Below are positions 33,187-42,108 of a stretch of 50,465 nt of DNA, one piece after another (position 1 is the first letter of the stretch; the number at the start of each line of letters is the position of its first letter). The notes beneath the pieces are model-generated. The model had not been told where the DNA came from, did no database searches, and saw only the letters and a list, made by a program, of their open reading frames with translations. Both the position numbers and the translations under genes were made by a program. This stretch comes from Chitinophagaceae bacterium (lineage in GTDB: Bacteria; Bacteroidota; Bacteroidia; Chitinophagales; Chitinophagaceae), in contig CANGIY010000022.1 in the NCBI GenBank assembly GCA_947454235.1, positions 1 through 50,465 of the forward strand, written 5' to 3'.

Positions 33187-33918
33187 ATGTCAAAACGTTC
33201 AGTTTTACTGCTACTTCTCTCTGTTCTTTGCATTTCAGGAGTATATGCTCAATCAGACAACAAGAAAAATTCTGAAGAAAAATCTTCAGAAAAAGCATTG
33301 CCTCCGGTAAAAAAACCTTCACGAGATTTTTTAATGATTCAATTGGGCTACAACAATTGGAGCAAACCCGATTCTATTAAAACAAAGCCGTTTGGCTATG
33401 TATTTAAAGCTTCTTTTTGTTATGACTTCCCAATAAAAAAGTCAAAAATGAGCTTTGCTACGGGTTTGGGCGTGAACGCCAACGTTATTTATCTCGATAA
33501 CCAAAAGCTTATAAACAACGACACTGGCACTTACGGGGCATCTGCTCACTTTGTTACCAATACCGACAATCCTAAACGCTACAAGTTTGTAACTACTTAC
33601 CTCACAGCTCCATTCGAATTAAGGTACTTCCAAAACAGCAACAACCGCAATCAGGGCTTTAAAGCGGCAATTGGTGCTGAAGTAGGTTTATTTCTCGGTG
33701 CACATACCAAAGAAGTAACTTCGGTTGATGGTACTGTAGTAAAATACAAAGAGAACACAAAGCGCTTTATCTCTCCTTGGAACTTCGCAGCGACAGCGCG
33801 CATCGGTTGGGGTAACTTTTCATTGTTCGGCTCTTACAATATCACGGGTGTGTTCAAAACAACGAATGGCCCTGACATTACTCCGTTCTCTCTTGGTCTT
33901 TGCGTAAGCGGACTCTAA
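33187..33918 (+). CDS. outer membrane beta-barrel protein (PorT-like)
   Basis: A 243-residue exported protein. The signal peptide is MSKRSVLLLLLSVLCISGVYAQ, followed by a Ser/Glu/Lys-rich linker (residues 23-45) and then alternating hydrophobic strands typical of an eight-stranded outer-membrane barrel: FLMIQLGYNNW, FGYVFKASFCYDFP, KFVTTYLTAPFELRYF, GFKAAIGAEVGLFLGAH, FAATARIGWGNFSLFGSYN. The last residues SLGLCVSGL are a weak barrel closure. The barrel resembles the PorT/OmpX-like family that is abundant in Bacteroidota. PorT itself functions in type IX secretion, but nothing here ties this paralogue to that. A UUCG-loop terminator follows. Confidence 0.8.
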   Translation: MSKRSVLLLLLSVLCISGVYAQSDNKKNSEEKSSEKALPPVKKPSRDFLMIQLGYNNWSKPDSIKTKPFGYVFKASFCYDFPIKKSKMSFATGLGVNANVIYLDNQKLINNDTGTYGASAHFVTNTDNPKRYKFVTTYLTAPFELRYFQNSNNRNQGFKAAIGAEVGLFLGAHTKEVTSVDGTVVKYKENTKRFISPWNFAATARIGWGNFSLFGSYNITGVFKTTNGPDITPFSLGLCVSGL

Positions 33919-33937
33919 TAAAAATTAGTTTATACTT

Positions 33938-33975
33938 AAATCGCCTATCAACTTCGGTTGATGGGCGATTTGCAT
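33938..33975 (+). terminator. long hairpin with UUCG loop
   Basis: A 15-bp stem (33938-33952 with 33957-33971; one T-G pair) closed by a TTCG tetraloop, followed by TTTGCATTTA. It probably terminates the beta-barrel gene. Confidence 0.75.
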
Positions 33976-34001
33976 TTATTGATTGACCTATTTACTTGCT
34001 G

Positions 34002-34571
34002 CTAAAAATTACTACCAGTGCCGTAAAGCAGCCCCATCGTGTTTAAACCAAATGTGTAGCTGAAGCCCATGTACATAATAAAATTCTCACCCCTTGCTAC
34101 ACGCAATCTACCCGCCACCAGGGGCACAACAAAGCTTTGTTTACCATCTAACACCAAAGTAGCCAACGGACCAATTTCGCCTTCTATTTTGGTGTTTGCA
34201 GATACTTTGATTTGAAAAAGCCTGAACTCAATACCAGTTCCCATTGTAGGCGATGCCTTCTTATATTCCCATGTGCCATTTACATAACGTTGCTTCGACT
34301 CTGTCGGTAAATTAAAAAACAACGGATACCTGCATTTCTTATTAGTGCGCATCTCAGTAAAGAACAACCATGAAGAAGTAGGTACAACAATATTGTCTGA
34401 ATTCAGCAGGCTTTGAGAATGCTCATCTGAAATAAAAAGGAGTGATTGCCCGAAACTGGCTTCAAAATGAAAATCCTTTAACAAAGAATCCAGCCGCCAT
34501 TCACGCGAGTGCCCTTGCTGAGGGAGCAATAAAATTAAAATGAAGATCGAAAAATACTTGCCCGGCGCCAT
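34002..34571 (-). CDS. exported protein, probable small outer-membrane barrel
   Basis: A 189-residue protein of unknown function. The signal peptide (MAPGKYFSIFILILLLPQQGHS) starts at ATG 34571; a longer reading (to 34664) would begin upstream of the -7 element at 34586-34593. The mature part has alternating strands such as FHFEASFGQSLLFIS, VPTSSWLFFTEMRTN, GIEFRLFQIKV, SFVVPLVAGRLRV and FIMYMGFSYTFGL, and ends in NF, an aromatic C-terminus often found in outer-membrane barrels. I cannot place it in a family. It lies on the same strand as rplS, but a terminator sits between them. Confidence 0.65.
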   Translation of the reverse strand: MAPGKYFSIFILILLLPQQGHSREWRLDSLLKDFHFEASFGQSLLFISDEHSQSLLNSDNIVVPTSSWLFFTEMRTNKKCRYPLFFNLPTESKQRYVNGTWEYKKASPTMGTGIEFRLFQIKVSANTKIEGEIGPLATLVLDGKQSFVVPLVAGRLRVARGENFIMYMGFSYTFGLNTMGLLYGTGSNF

Positions 34572-34585
34572 CGATAAGTTTTCAT

Positions 34586-34593
34586 CAAACTTA
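34586..34593 (-). promoter_or_regulatory. -7 promoter element (TAAGTTTG)
   Basis: Perfect TAnnTTTG on the minus strand, 14 nt upstream of the ATG at 34571. Confidence 0.5.
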
Positions 34594-34649
34594 ATCAAAT
34601 GAATTACAAATACATAACCTGAGTACAATTTGCAAATTGAAGTAACCAC

Positions 34650-34681
34650 AAAAGCAAAAGCCACCCCAAAAAGGGATGGCT
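34650..34681 (-). terminator. intrinsic terminator of rplS
   Basis: On the minus strand: AGCCATCCC, TTTTT loop, GGGGTGGCT (one T-G pair), then TTTGCTTTTG. It stops transcription 25 bp after the rplS stop codon. Confidence 0.75.
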
Positions 34682-34705
34682 ATATTAAGATGTTTGCTGA
34701 TAATC

Positions 34706-35071
34706 TTATTTAGAAGAAGTGTGAATTTGTTTTTTCTCCTTAATACGCGCTGACTTACCAGAACGGCTACGGAGGTAGAAGAGTTTCGCACGACGAACCC
34801 TACCTACTTTGTTCAACACAATTGACTCGATATTCGGAGAATACAGAGGGAAGAGACGTTCAACGCCTACACCGTCAGATATTTTACGAACCGTAAAAGT
34901 TTGAGTCTGTCCTGTACCCTGACGCTTAATAACGTCGCCCTTGAAGGACTGGATACGTTCTTTATTACCCTCTACGATTTTATAGTTTACAGTGACATTG
35001 TCACCAGCTTTGAATTTTGGAAATTCTCTCTTCGGGGTTAGTTGTTCGTGAACAAAAGCTACTGCTTCCAT
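34706..35071 (-). CDS. rplS: 50S ribosomal protein L19
   Basis: Ribosomal protein L19 of 121 residues, located at the 30S-50S interface. The family pattern is complete: [55 protein letters not shown] and RRAKLFYLR with the SGKSARIKE end (quoted in pieces). The ATG at 35071 is preceded by a -7 element 24 nt upstream. It is not beside trmD/rpsP, so rplS here forms its own unit with its own terminator. Confidence 0.97.
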   Translation of the reverse strand: MEAVAFVHEQLTPKREFPKFKAGDNVTVNYKIVEGNKERIQSFKGDVIKRQGTGQTQTFTVRKISDGVGVERLFPLYSPNIESIVLNKVGRVRRAKLFYLRSRSGKSARIKEKKQIHTSSK

Positions 35072-35095
35072 CTTGTTGTATCAATTTTGGGACTG

Positions 35096-35103
35096 CAAAG
35101 GTA
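35096..35103 (-). promoter_or_regulatory. -7 promoter element (TACCTTTG)
   Basis: Perfect TAnnTTTG on the minus strand, 24 nt before the rplS ATG. Confidence 0.55.
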
Positions 35104-35173
35104 ATGCTTTTTTAATACCAAAATAATTTTTTTCGAGAGTTTTTCACATTTTTTATACATTCTTTCCTTAAAC

Positions 35174-35914
35174 CTATAACAACAGGATGGAAAGACCATA
35201 ATCAGCACACAAAATAAGGATGCAACTTACAATTACCGAGGTAGTTGAAGCCCTGCCAATTTCAAGTGCCCCACCCTTTACATAATAACCATAGTAAGAA
35301 GGGATTGTCGCTACGATAACAGCAAAGAAAACAGCTTTTATGAGTGCAAAGAACACATTGAATGGTATAAATTCCTGCGTTAGACCCTCAAAAAATTGCT
35401 CTTTACTGATAATGTGTGAGAATATGCAGGCCAGGTAACCACCCCAAATACTCACCGCTATGGAAAGTACAATGAGGCATGGCACCATAATAACAGCAGC
35501 TACAATTTTAGGTATTACAAGGTAGGTAAGCGAATTTACGCCCATCATCTCCAGCGCATCAATCTGTTCACTCACACGCATGTTACCAAGTTCTGACGCA
35601 ATTTTAGAACCCACCACGCCTGCAAGCACAATACAAATTACTGTAGGTGAGAGCTCCAGAATAGTAGAGTCGCGTACAATACCCGCAACTACTGTTTTTG
35701 AAATATAAGGGCTAACGAACTGGTATGCTGACTGAATAGTAACTACCATCCCAAGGAACATGGAGATAATGAGTACAATGGGTAATGAACGAATACCAAT
35801 GTCAACACACTGTTCCATGAACTCAATCCAGTACACTTTTGCATTTTCAGGCTTGTTCATACCGCCCTTAATCATCAAAAGTATCTTACCGATATGTTCG
35901 AACAGTTTTGTCAT
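35174..35914 (-). CDS. MlaE-type ABC permease
   Basis: A 246-residue inner-membrane permease of the MlaE/YrbE family, which with an MlaF-type ATPase and MCE-domain proteins moves phospholipids between membranes. Five hydrophobic segments and the conserved PIVLIISMFLGMVVTIQSAY, LSPTVICIVLAGVVGSKIASE and GNMRVSEQIDALEMMGV (diagnostic EQIDAL) are visible. I start at ATG 35914 rather than TTG 35923, because the -7 element at 35921-35928 leaves room only for the ATG. No MlaF or MCE gene is next to it, which is unusual since they normally follow in the same operon; the downstream gene is rplS. Confidence 0.9.
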   Translation of the reverse strand: MTKLFEHIGKILLMIKGGMNKPENAKVYWIEFMEQCVDIGIRSLPIVLIISMFLGMVVTIQSAYQFVSPYISKTVVAGIVRDSTILELSPTVICIVLAGVVGSKIASELGNMRVSEQIDALEMMGVNSLTYLVIPKIVAAVIMVPCLIVLSIAVSIWGGYLACIFSHIISKEQFFEGLTQEFIPFNVFFALIKAVFFAVIVATIPSYYGYYVKGGALEIGRASTTSVIVSCILILCADYGLSILLL

Positions 35915-35920
35915 CTGCAA

Positions 35921-35928
35921 CAAAATTA
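35921..35928 (-). promoter_or_regulatory. -7 element 6 nt from the MlaE-type ATG (TAATTTTG)
   Basis: Perfect TAnnTTTG on the minus strand, 6 nt before the ATG at 35914, so the leader is at most a nucleotide or two. Confidence 0.5.
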
Positions 35929-35971
35929 AGGAAATGCCTCCTCAGCCGTTGATTCGAATTGTTAAGATTTA

Positions 35972-36832
35972 CTAATCAACAATTGCTCCGTAACTGTGTA
36001 AAATCTGGTGCAGAATTTCCTTTCGCTGCTCAATCCAGTTAGCACCGGTAGGGTCTTGGTCTGCTTCAAAGTTCATTGCAAAGAAATAAGGATATTCACG
36101 GAAATCGGCTTTATTCATAGAGCCTTCCAGTTCCTTAGGGTGCTCTACCCTTTCTGCAAACCCAACTATCCAACAAAGCAATTTACCATTCCTTTCAGCA
36201 GTACCTGTTTTGAAATACAATTTGTGTTTTGATGTTTCTTCCTGCAACATCATGGTCTTTACAATTCTTTGCGTACGCTCAGCCATTGGCAACTGGGAAA
36301 AATACATACGCTTCAAAAAGCCCACTTGTTCGTCAGCTGAAATTTGCAAAGTGTCGTTGAGCCAAAACTCATCGATTTTACCACCGCACCTTTTGTTACC
36401 ATAATTCATGGTATCGAGGTACTTATTCATGGCAGGTGCACCTATGCGTCTTGCCACTTCCTGATAAAAAGGCACACTACTTACCTTAAAAGCCTCAGCC
36501 ATGGTCATATCTTTATCCCATGCATCTTTGCGTTTTACGCCATCCCATTTTATCGTTAACTGATCGTCGGTAGCAACAGCAGTTTCTAAAGCTACCAGCG
36601 AATTAAAAATCTTAAAAGTAGAAGCCGGCGTTTTGCGCTCAAGGCATTTTTCTTTGTTCAGCAAATGAACCGACTCGTGTGTGTGGTCACGCAAAATAAA
36701 GCAGGCATTTTTAAACCCGTATTTATCGAAATACGACTGCCAGTCTTTGTGTTCACTAATTCTAACGTCGCGGCATGAATTGAAGAAAGCCGAAACTAAA
36801 ACTGTTAAGGTAAGCACCTTAAAAAAACGCAT
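35972..36832 (-). CDS. class D beta-lactamase homologue, lipoprotein-like
   Basis: A 286-residue serine beta-lactamase/penicillin-binding fold protein of the OXA group. All class D motifs are present: S71-T-F-K74 (active-site Ser and the Lys that is carboxylated), S118-x-V120, Y144-G-N146, Trp157 in DEFWL and K208-T-G210. It should therefore be catalytically competent, though the substrate could be peptidoglycan precursors rather than antibiotics. The N-terminus MRFFKVLTLTVLVSAFFNSC looks like a signal with a Cys20 lipobox (FNSC is a weak box). I start at ATG 36832; the -7 element 36851-36858 excludes a longer start. It is a single chromosomal gene with no mobile element next to it. Confidence 0.88.
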   Translation of the reverse strand: MRFFKVLTLTVLVSAFFNSCRDVRISEHKDWQSYFDKYGFKNACFILRDHTHESVHLLNKEKCLERKTPASTFKIFNSLVALETAVATDDQLTIKWDGVKRKDAWDKDMTMAEAFKVSSVPFYQEVARRIGAPAMNKYLDTMNYGNKRCGGKIDEFWLNDTLQISADEQVGFLKRMYFSQLPMAERTQRIVKTMMLQEETSKHKLYFKTGTAERNGKLLCWIVGFAERVEHPKELEGSMNKADFREYPYFFAMNFEADQDPTGANWIEQRKEILHQILHSYGAIVD

Positions 36833-36850
36833 GAATCTTGAATTTGAGTG

Positions 36851-36858
36851 CAAAGGTA
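36851..36858 (-). promoter_or_regulatory. -7 promoter element (TACCTTTG)
   Basis: Perfect TAnnTTTG on the minus strand, 18 nt before the class D gene ATG at 36832. Confidence 0.5.
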
Positions 36859-36869
36859 GGTGTTAGCAA

Positions 36870-38072
36870 CTATACTTTTTCAAGTACAACTGCATATCCT
36901 TGTCCCAATCCAATACACATGGTAGCTAAAGCATATTTTTTGTTTTGTTGCTTCAATTCCAATGCTGCCGAATACGTGATTCTAGTGCCTGACATACCCA
37001 ATGGATGACCAAGTGCAATCGCACCACCGTTCGGGTTTATTCTTGCATCATCATCAGCCAAACCAAGTGCACGGGTGCAAGCAAGGCTTTGTGCTGCGAA
37101 TGCCTCGTTTAATTCTATCACATCGATTTGATTGAGTGTCAAACCTGCACGTTTTAAGGCAAGATTTGAAGCACCTACCGGGCCAATCCCCATAATGCGT
37201 GGTTCAACACCTACAACTCCTGAACTCACAACCCTGGCAATCGGGTTAAGATTATATTTTTTAACAGCATCGCCCGAAGCTAAAAACACCGCTGCCGCAC
37301 CATCGTTCAGCCCTGAAGCGTTTCCGGCAGTCACTGTTCCGTCTTTCTTGAAGGCCGGCTTCAATTTCCCGAGGATTTCCATCGTGGTGTCGGGTTTAAT
37401 AAATTCATCAGCAGCAAATGAGGTTGTTCCTTTCTTACTAACGATATCAACAGCAGTTATCTCCATGGCAAGGCGACCATTAGCACGTGCAGCAGCCGCT
37501 TTTTGTTGTGTCATCAACGCAAACTTGTCCTGGTCTTCCCTGCTAATTTTGTACATGTCAGCTAAATTTTCAGCCGTCACACCCATTGCATCGGTGCCAT
37601 ACAATTCATGCATTTTTGGATTTATGAACCTCCATCCGAAACTTGAATCGAACATTTGCGCATCCTGCCCAAATGGTTGTGATGTCTTAGAAATAACCCA
37701 TGGACCGCGTGTCATATTTTCCACACCACCAGCTATCATTACCTCGCCATCGCCCACCTGAATTGCCCTACTAGCTGCGATTATTGCCGACATACCCGAC
37801 GCACAAAGCCTGTTGACAGTTTCACCCGGAACTGTGTAAGGAATGCCTGCCAATAATAAAGCCATACGCGCCACATTACGGTTGTCTTCACCCGCCTGGT
37901 TCGCACAACCCATTATCACATCTCCAATCGCTTCAGCAGGAATATTCGGGTTGCGCTTCATCAATTCTTTCAATACTGTAGCCGCCAAATCGTCGGTACG
38001 AACCGGAGCTAATGAACCTCTGAAATTGCCAATTGGCGTACGTGTACCGTCAATAATGAAAACTTCCTGCAT
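36870..38072 (-). CDS. acetyl-CoA C-acyltransferase (thiolase, PcaF/PaaJ-like)
   Basis: A 400-residue degradative thiolase that cleaves 3-oxoacyl-CoA with CoA. The nucleophile Cys90 is in VNRLCASGMSAI, with GHPLGMSG (catalytic His) and MCIGLGQGYAVV (second Cys) near the C-terminus. The stretch SFGWRFINPKM after AQMFD is characteristic of the 3-oxoadipyl-CoA thiolases of the beta-ketoadipate and phenylacetate routes, so PcaF/PaaJ is the best guess, though general FadA-type function is possible. I start at ATG 38072 (MQEVFIIDG), as the -7 element 38091-38098 excludes the longer TTG start. It stands alone, with no dehydrogenase or hydratase partner beside it. Cytoplasmic. Confidence 0.9.
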   Translation of the reverse strand: MQEVFIIDGTRTPIGNFRGSLAPVRTDDLAATVLKELMKRNPNIPAEAIGDVIMGCANQAGEDNRNVARMALLLAGIPYTVPGETVNRLCASGMSAIIAASRAIQVGDGEVMIAGGVENMTRGPWVISKTSQPFGQDAQMFDSSFGWRFINPKMHELYGTDAMGVTAENLADMYKISREDQDKFALMTQQKAAAARANGRLAMEITAVDIVSKKGTTSFAADEFIKPDTTMEILGKLKPAFKKDGTVTAGNASGLNDGAAAVFLASGDAVKKYNLNPIARVVSSGVVGVEPRIMGIGPVGASNLALKRAGLTLNQIDVIELNEAFAAQSLACTRALGLADDDARINPNGGAIALGHPLGMSGTRITYSAALELKQQNKKYALATMCIGLGQGYAVVLEKV

Positions 38073-38090
38073 GATTGAAAATTTGAGGGG

Positions 38091-38098
38091 CAAATGTA
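38091..38098 (-). promoter_or_regulatory. -7 promoter element (TACATTTG)
   Basis: Perfect TAnnTTTG on the minus strand, 18 nt before the thiolase ATG at 38072. Confidence 0.5.
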
Positions 38099-38257
38099 AG
38101 CAAAATCATCTTTTACCAAGGAATCCAGCTAATACAGTACTACAAATTAGCTTTTAGTTAAACTCGAACGATCCTGTGTACAACTTTTTTGAGCTATTAG
38201 ACCTAAATACATTAAAAATCACCGTTTTTTTGTACTATTGTGTTTTGATTTAAACTA

Positions 38258-41200
38258 ATGTATTCAAGAGATATGAGTATTTTTACAAATCTATCCCCTA
38301 TTCATAACTTCTTCTCAAATATGAGGATGAAATTTTTGCTTGTTGCGTTCATCATTATTGCAGGATTTAAACCATCTGCTAATGCAATTCCTTGCTATGT
38401 TGCGGGCATTTATGGACCTACATCAGTTTGTGTTGGTGACTCTATCATACTCACTGATTCTACTACGGGAGGTACATGGTATGCATCTAACAGTAATGCT
38501 ACCGTAAGCGGTGGTCACGTTGTAGGTGTAAGGGCTGGTTTAGATACAATCAGGTACATGGTAGTTACAAGCTGTGGTCCGGTATTTGTGAATACTGTAA
38601 TTAACGTTACTCCAGCATTCATACCACCATCGATTGCAGGTAGCCACGCAATGTGTACTGGAAGTTCATTAACCCTAACGCCATCTGCTTATGTTGGTAC
38701 ATGGTCTACTACCGGTCACATAACGTCAATCTCTACAGGTGGAGTTGTTTCTGCTTCAGGTGTTGGACGTGACACTATTTTTTACACAACTTCATCTACA
38801 TGTAGCAATGGTATCGTTAAACATATCATGACCGTTGAAGCTCCACCGACAGGAACTACAATTTCTGGTTCTACCGGTGTTTGTTTAAGTGGAATGACAA
38901 CTTTGATACCATCTGATTACGGTGGTACATGGCGTACAACAAGCGGTGGCACAATTGCTTCAATTTCGAGTTCGGGAGATGTCAGTGGTATTTCTCTTGG
39001 TACAGATACAGTCATTTATACAATTGTAACTCTTTGCGGAAGCGATTCAGCGCGTAGGCCAATTACAGTAATTTCTGGTCCTTCGGCTGCATCAATAACC
39101 GGTGCAGAAGCCATTTGCGAAAGAACATCAACTACATTGGTGCCGTCCATAACAGGTGGCACGTGGAGTATTTCAGGCACTTACGTTGCAACTATATCAG
39201 CTTATGGTCACGTTTACGGTGTTCATGCCGGTATCGACACTATTACTTATACCTTATCAAATAGTTGTGGTACTGTTTCTACTGTTTTTGTTGATACCGT
39301 TTTAGCACAACCTGTTTCCGGCACATTATCGGGTCCTTCATCTGTTTGTGAAGGTAGTTTTATCACTCTTACAACTACTGTTTCTGGTGGCGTTTGGTCG
39401 GCTTCAAATGCGACAGCAAGTGTTTTAGGAGGCGATGTAACCGGCGCAACTGCAGGTCTTGACACTATTTATTATACAGTTACTAATCGTTGTGGCTCTG
39501 CCGTTGTTTCAAAAGAAATTACAGTAAATCCTTTACCACATGCAGGTTACATTACAGGAAGTTCTGTTATTTGTATGCACTCTTCTACAACCCTCACGCC
39601 TTCAGTTACTGGTGGCACTTGGATGACTACCGATTCATCGGTTGCAACTGTATCTCGTTATGGAATTGCAACCAGCGATACTGCAGGAGTTGTACTTATT
39701 AAATATTGGGTTCGAAACGTTTGCGGTACCGATACTGCATTTTTCAACCTGACAGTTTTAGGCACTCCTAACCCTGGTACTCTATCAGGTGCATCAACAG
39801 TATGCCCTGGCTCTACTATATATATAGCACCAACAGTAGGTGGCGGTACTTGGAGAAGCACTAACAACACAATTGCTACAGTTTCTTCGGGTTTCGTTCG
39901 TGGTATTCGTAGGGGCACTGATACAATTTGGTATATAGTAGATAATGGTTGCGGTGTTGATTCAGTAGCGAAGGTGATTGATGTATTGGTTTCACCGGTT
40001 GCAGGCGTTATTACTGGTCCTACTTCAATATGTCAAGGACTCACAGTTACACTTACCGACACAACCAGCGGCGGAACCTGGAGCAGCTCAAACACGCTCT
40101 TGGCTACAGTTGCCGGTGGCGTAGTACATACAATTGGCTCAGGTACTGTAACAATATCATATTCGTATACAAACTCTTGCGGTACGGCTGTAGCTACTTT
40201 CCGATTGACCATTTTACCGGCTCCAAATGCCGGAGTCATTTTAGGAGCGACATCTGTTTGTCAGTTTGCAAATGCAATTCTTACTGAATCTGTAACTGGT
40301 GGCGTTTGGGGAATTGCAGATACATTCTATGCTGGTCAGTTTGACTCAATGATTACTGGTCGTGAAGTAGGTATTGCTCACGTTTTTTATGCAGTTCGTA
40401 ATAGCTGCGGTTTCGATACAGCTTGGCGCGACATCACCGTCAATCCGGCTCCTGATGCAGGTACTATTGTTGGTGACAGCATAGGCTGTTTAGGCTTCAC
40501 AAGGTCATTAACATCAACTACTTTAGGCGGTAGATGGTACAGCAGACGCCCTACAATTGCTACTGTGGGTCTTTCTACAGGCATCGTTACTTGTAACGCA
40601 ACAGGTCTTGATACTTTGTTATATGTCTACACTAACTCTTGCGGTTCTGACACCAATTTTTATCGCTTCTGGGTTCAAACAAGCCCGGGTGCTGGTGTTA
40701 TAACAGGTCCTGACAGTATGTGCCCTGGTGATTCTGCAACTTTACGCGAAACAGTTACAGGTGGTGTTTGGGCAACAAATCTTCCAACGGTTGCTACAAT
40801 TAACCCTACAACAGGCAAATTACATGCACTTGGTTTTGGATACGACACTATCACTTATTGGGTTTCTAATGCTTGCGGTGTTGCACATGCAACTCACCCA
40901 ATCTATATTAAAACAATCGCAGTTTGCAACCATGTTGACGTACCTGAAATTACAGGCACTGAAGCTGATTTCACACTCACTCCTAACCCTAACAGTGGCA
41001 CATTCAGTATCAACTTATTGACTGAACAGCACACTGAAGGCACAGTTACTATCATCAATATGCTGGGTGAAAAAGTGTATGAAACAACAATCAGCACCAA
41101 CGATTCGCATCAGGTCCAACTTGATATTCCTCGTGGTATTTATGTTATTACTGCAACAGTTGAAGACAAACGTTATTCTAAACGATTCGTTATAGAATAA
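38258..41200 (+). CDS. T9SS-exported protein with 11 Ig-like repeats
   Basis: A 980-residue secreted repeat protein. After a signal peptide (hydrophobic core FLLVAFIIIAGF, residues 26-37) come 11 tandem repeats of 75-78 residues (about residues 45-895). Each has the pattern 'GxIxGPxxxC.G....L......GGTW......AT......G.V.G...G.DTI.Y.V.N.CG......I.V.P.P.A', that is, one early Cys and one late SCG Cys probably forming a disulfide, similar to BIG_2-like Ig domains. The last 85 residues are a T9SS type A sorting domain (FTLTPNPNSGTFSINL ... GIYVITATVEDKRYSKRFVIE, cut here into GIYVITATVEDKRYSKRFV). Two starts are possible: ATG 38258 (long signal peptide) or ATG 38321/38327. A likely cell-surface adhesin; function unproven. 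Confidence 0.85.
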   Translation: MYSRDMSIFTNLSPIHNFFSNMRMKFLLVAFIIIAGFKPSANAIPCYVAGIYGPTSVCVGDSIILTDSTTGGTWYASNSNATVSGGHVVGVRAGLDTIRYMVVTSCGPVFVNTVINVTPAFIPPSIAGSHAMCTGSSLTLTPSAYVGTWSTTGHITSISTGGVVSASGVGRDTIFYTTSSTCSNGIVKHIMTVEAPPTGTTISGSTGVCLSGMTTLIPSDYGGTWRTTSGGTIASISSSGDVSGISLGTDTVIYTIVTLCGSDSARRPITVISGPSAASITGAEAICERTSTTLVPSITGGTWSISGTYVATISAYGHVYGVHAGIDTITYTLSNSCGTVSTVFVDTVLAQPVSGTLSGPSSVCEGSFITLTTTVSGGVWSASNATASVLGGDVTGATAGLDTIYYTVTNRCGSAVVSKEITVNPLPHAGYITGSSVICMHSSTTLTPSVTGGTWMTTDSSVATVSRYGIATSDTAGVVLIKYWVRNVCGTDTAFFNLTVLGTPNPGTLSGASTVCPGSTIYIAPTVGGGTWRSTNNTIATVSSGFVRGIRRGTDTIWYIVDNGCGVDSVAKVIDVLVSPVAGVITGPTSICQGLTVTLTDTTSGGTWSSSNTLLATVAGGVVHTIGSGTVTISYSYTNSCGTAVATFRLTILPAPNAGVILGATSVCQFANAILTESVTGGVWGIADTFYAGQFDSMITGREVGIAHVFYAVRNSCGFDTAWRDITVNPAPDAGTIVGDSIGCLGFTRSLTSTTLGGRWYSRRPTIATVGLSTGIVTCNATGLDTLLYVYTNSCGSDTNFYRFWVQTSPGAGVITGPDSMCPGDSATLRETVTGGVWATNLPTVATINPTTGKLHALGFGYDTITYWVSNACGVAHATHPIYIKTIAVCNHVDVPEITGTEADFTLTPNPNSGTFSINLLTEQHTEGTVTIINMLGEKVYETTISTNDSHQVQLDIPRGIYVITATVEDKRYSKRFVIE

Positions 41201-41223
41201 GTAAACTTAACCAGATATCACTC

Positions 41224-41258
41224 AATCCCCTGTAGGTGCAACTTGCAGGGGATTTTAC
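41224..41258 (+). terminator. intrinsic terminator
   Basis: Stem AATCCCCTG / CAGGGGATT (41224-41232 and 41246-41254), 13-nt loop, then TTAC/TTTT. It ends the Ig-repeat gene. Confidence 0.75.
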
Positions 41259-41292
41259 TTTTAATATCAGAAGCACTCCCGAAAAACAACAG

Positions 41293-41300
41293 TATATTTG
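41293..41300 (+). promoter_or_regulatory. -7 promoter element (TATATTTG)
   Basis: Perfect TAnnTTTG 21 nt before the SDR ATG at 41322; it would drive the SDR-thioesterase-cinA run. Confidence 0.5.
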
Positions 41301-41321
41301 CGCTCCATATTTTACTGAACA

Positions 41322-42104
41322 ATGAGTAAAACAATTCTAATTACAGGTGCAACATCAGGCTTCGGAAAAGCGATTGCTGAAAAGTTTGCACAAGAAGGTA
41401 ATACAGTCTGCATTACAGGAAGAAGAGATGATCGTTTAGCTGAAATGAAGCAGACACTTGAAGGCAACGGAAACTGTAAAGTCATCACTTTAAAATTCGA
41501 TATCAGAAACAGAGATGAAGTTGCTGCTGCGGTAAAAGAATTGATGGCTCAGGTTTCAAGAATTGATATTCTTGTGAATAACGCAGGTCTCGCAGCCGGA
41601 CTCAATAGTATAGAAGATGGTAACTTCGACGATTGGGATCAAATGATTGATACCAATATCAAGGGTCTACTGTACATTACTCGCCAGGTAGCTCCAATCA
41701 TGACAGTACAGGCAAGCGGGCACATTTTTAACATCGGGTCAACTGCTGCAAAAATGGTGTACAAAAACGGGAACGTGTATTGTGCTACAAAGTTTGCAGT
41801 TGATGCTTTGAATCAAGCGATGCGTATTGACTTGCTGCAATATGGAATAAAAGTAACAGGTATCCATCCGGGCATGGCTGAAACAGAGTTTTCTTTGGTA
41901 CGCTTCAAAGGCGATGCCGACCGTGCAAAAGGTGTTTACAGCGACATGAACCCTATAAGGCCTGAAGATATTGCTGATATCGTTTATTATTGCTCTTCAC
42001 TGCCGGCGCACCTTTGTATCAATGATTTAACAGTTACCTGCCTTACACAAGCATGCAGTGTGTACAGCATCAAAGAATCAGACAGAATTAAACCTCAAGC
42101 GTAA
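41322..42104 (+). CDS. SDR family NAD(P)-dependent oxidoreductase (YdfG-like)
   Basis: A 260-residue short-chain dehydrogenase/reductase. The cofactor motif GATSGFGKAIAEKF (T-G-x3-G-x-G type) and GRRDDRL (NADP preference) are at the start, NNAGLAAGL is the structural motif, and the catalytic Ser-Tyr-Lys is in NIGSTAAKMVYKNGNVYCATK. The end HLCINDLTV matches the YdfG (3-hydroxy acid dehydrogenase) type, so serine or 3-hydroxy acid oxidation is a possible activity; the substrate is not certain. It is followed 4 bp later by a thioesterase gene and then cinA. Cytoplasmic. Confidence 0.88.
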   Translation: MSKTILITGATSGFGKAIAEKFAQEGNTVCITGRRDDRLAEMKQTLEGNGNCKVITLKFDIRNRDEVAAAVKELMAQVSRIDILVNNAGLAAGLNSIEDGNFDDWDQMIDTNIKGLLYITRQVAPIMTVQASGHIFNIGSTAAKMVYKNGNVYCATKFAVDALNQAMRIDLLQYGIKVTGIHPGMAETEFSLVRFKGDADRAKGVYSDMNPIRPEDIADIVYYCSSLPAHLCINDLTVTCLTQACSVYSIKESDRIKPQA

Positions 42105-42108
42105 TTTC

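Noticed and set aside
38390-40920. CRISPR-like or DNA-level tandem repeat in the Ig-repeat gene
   Set aside because: The periodicity (about 230 bp) is of protein domains; DNA copies have diverged and there are no identical spacers or repeats.
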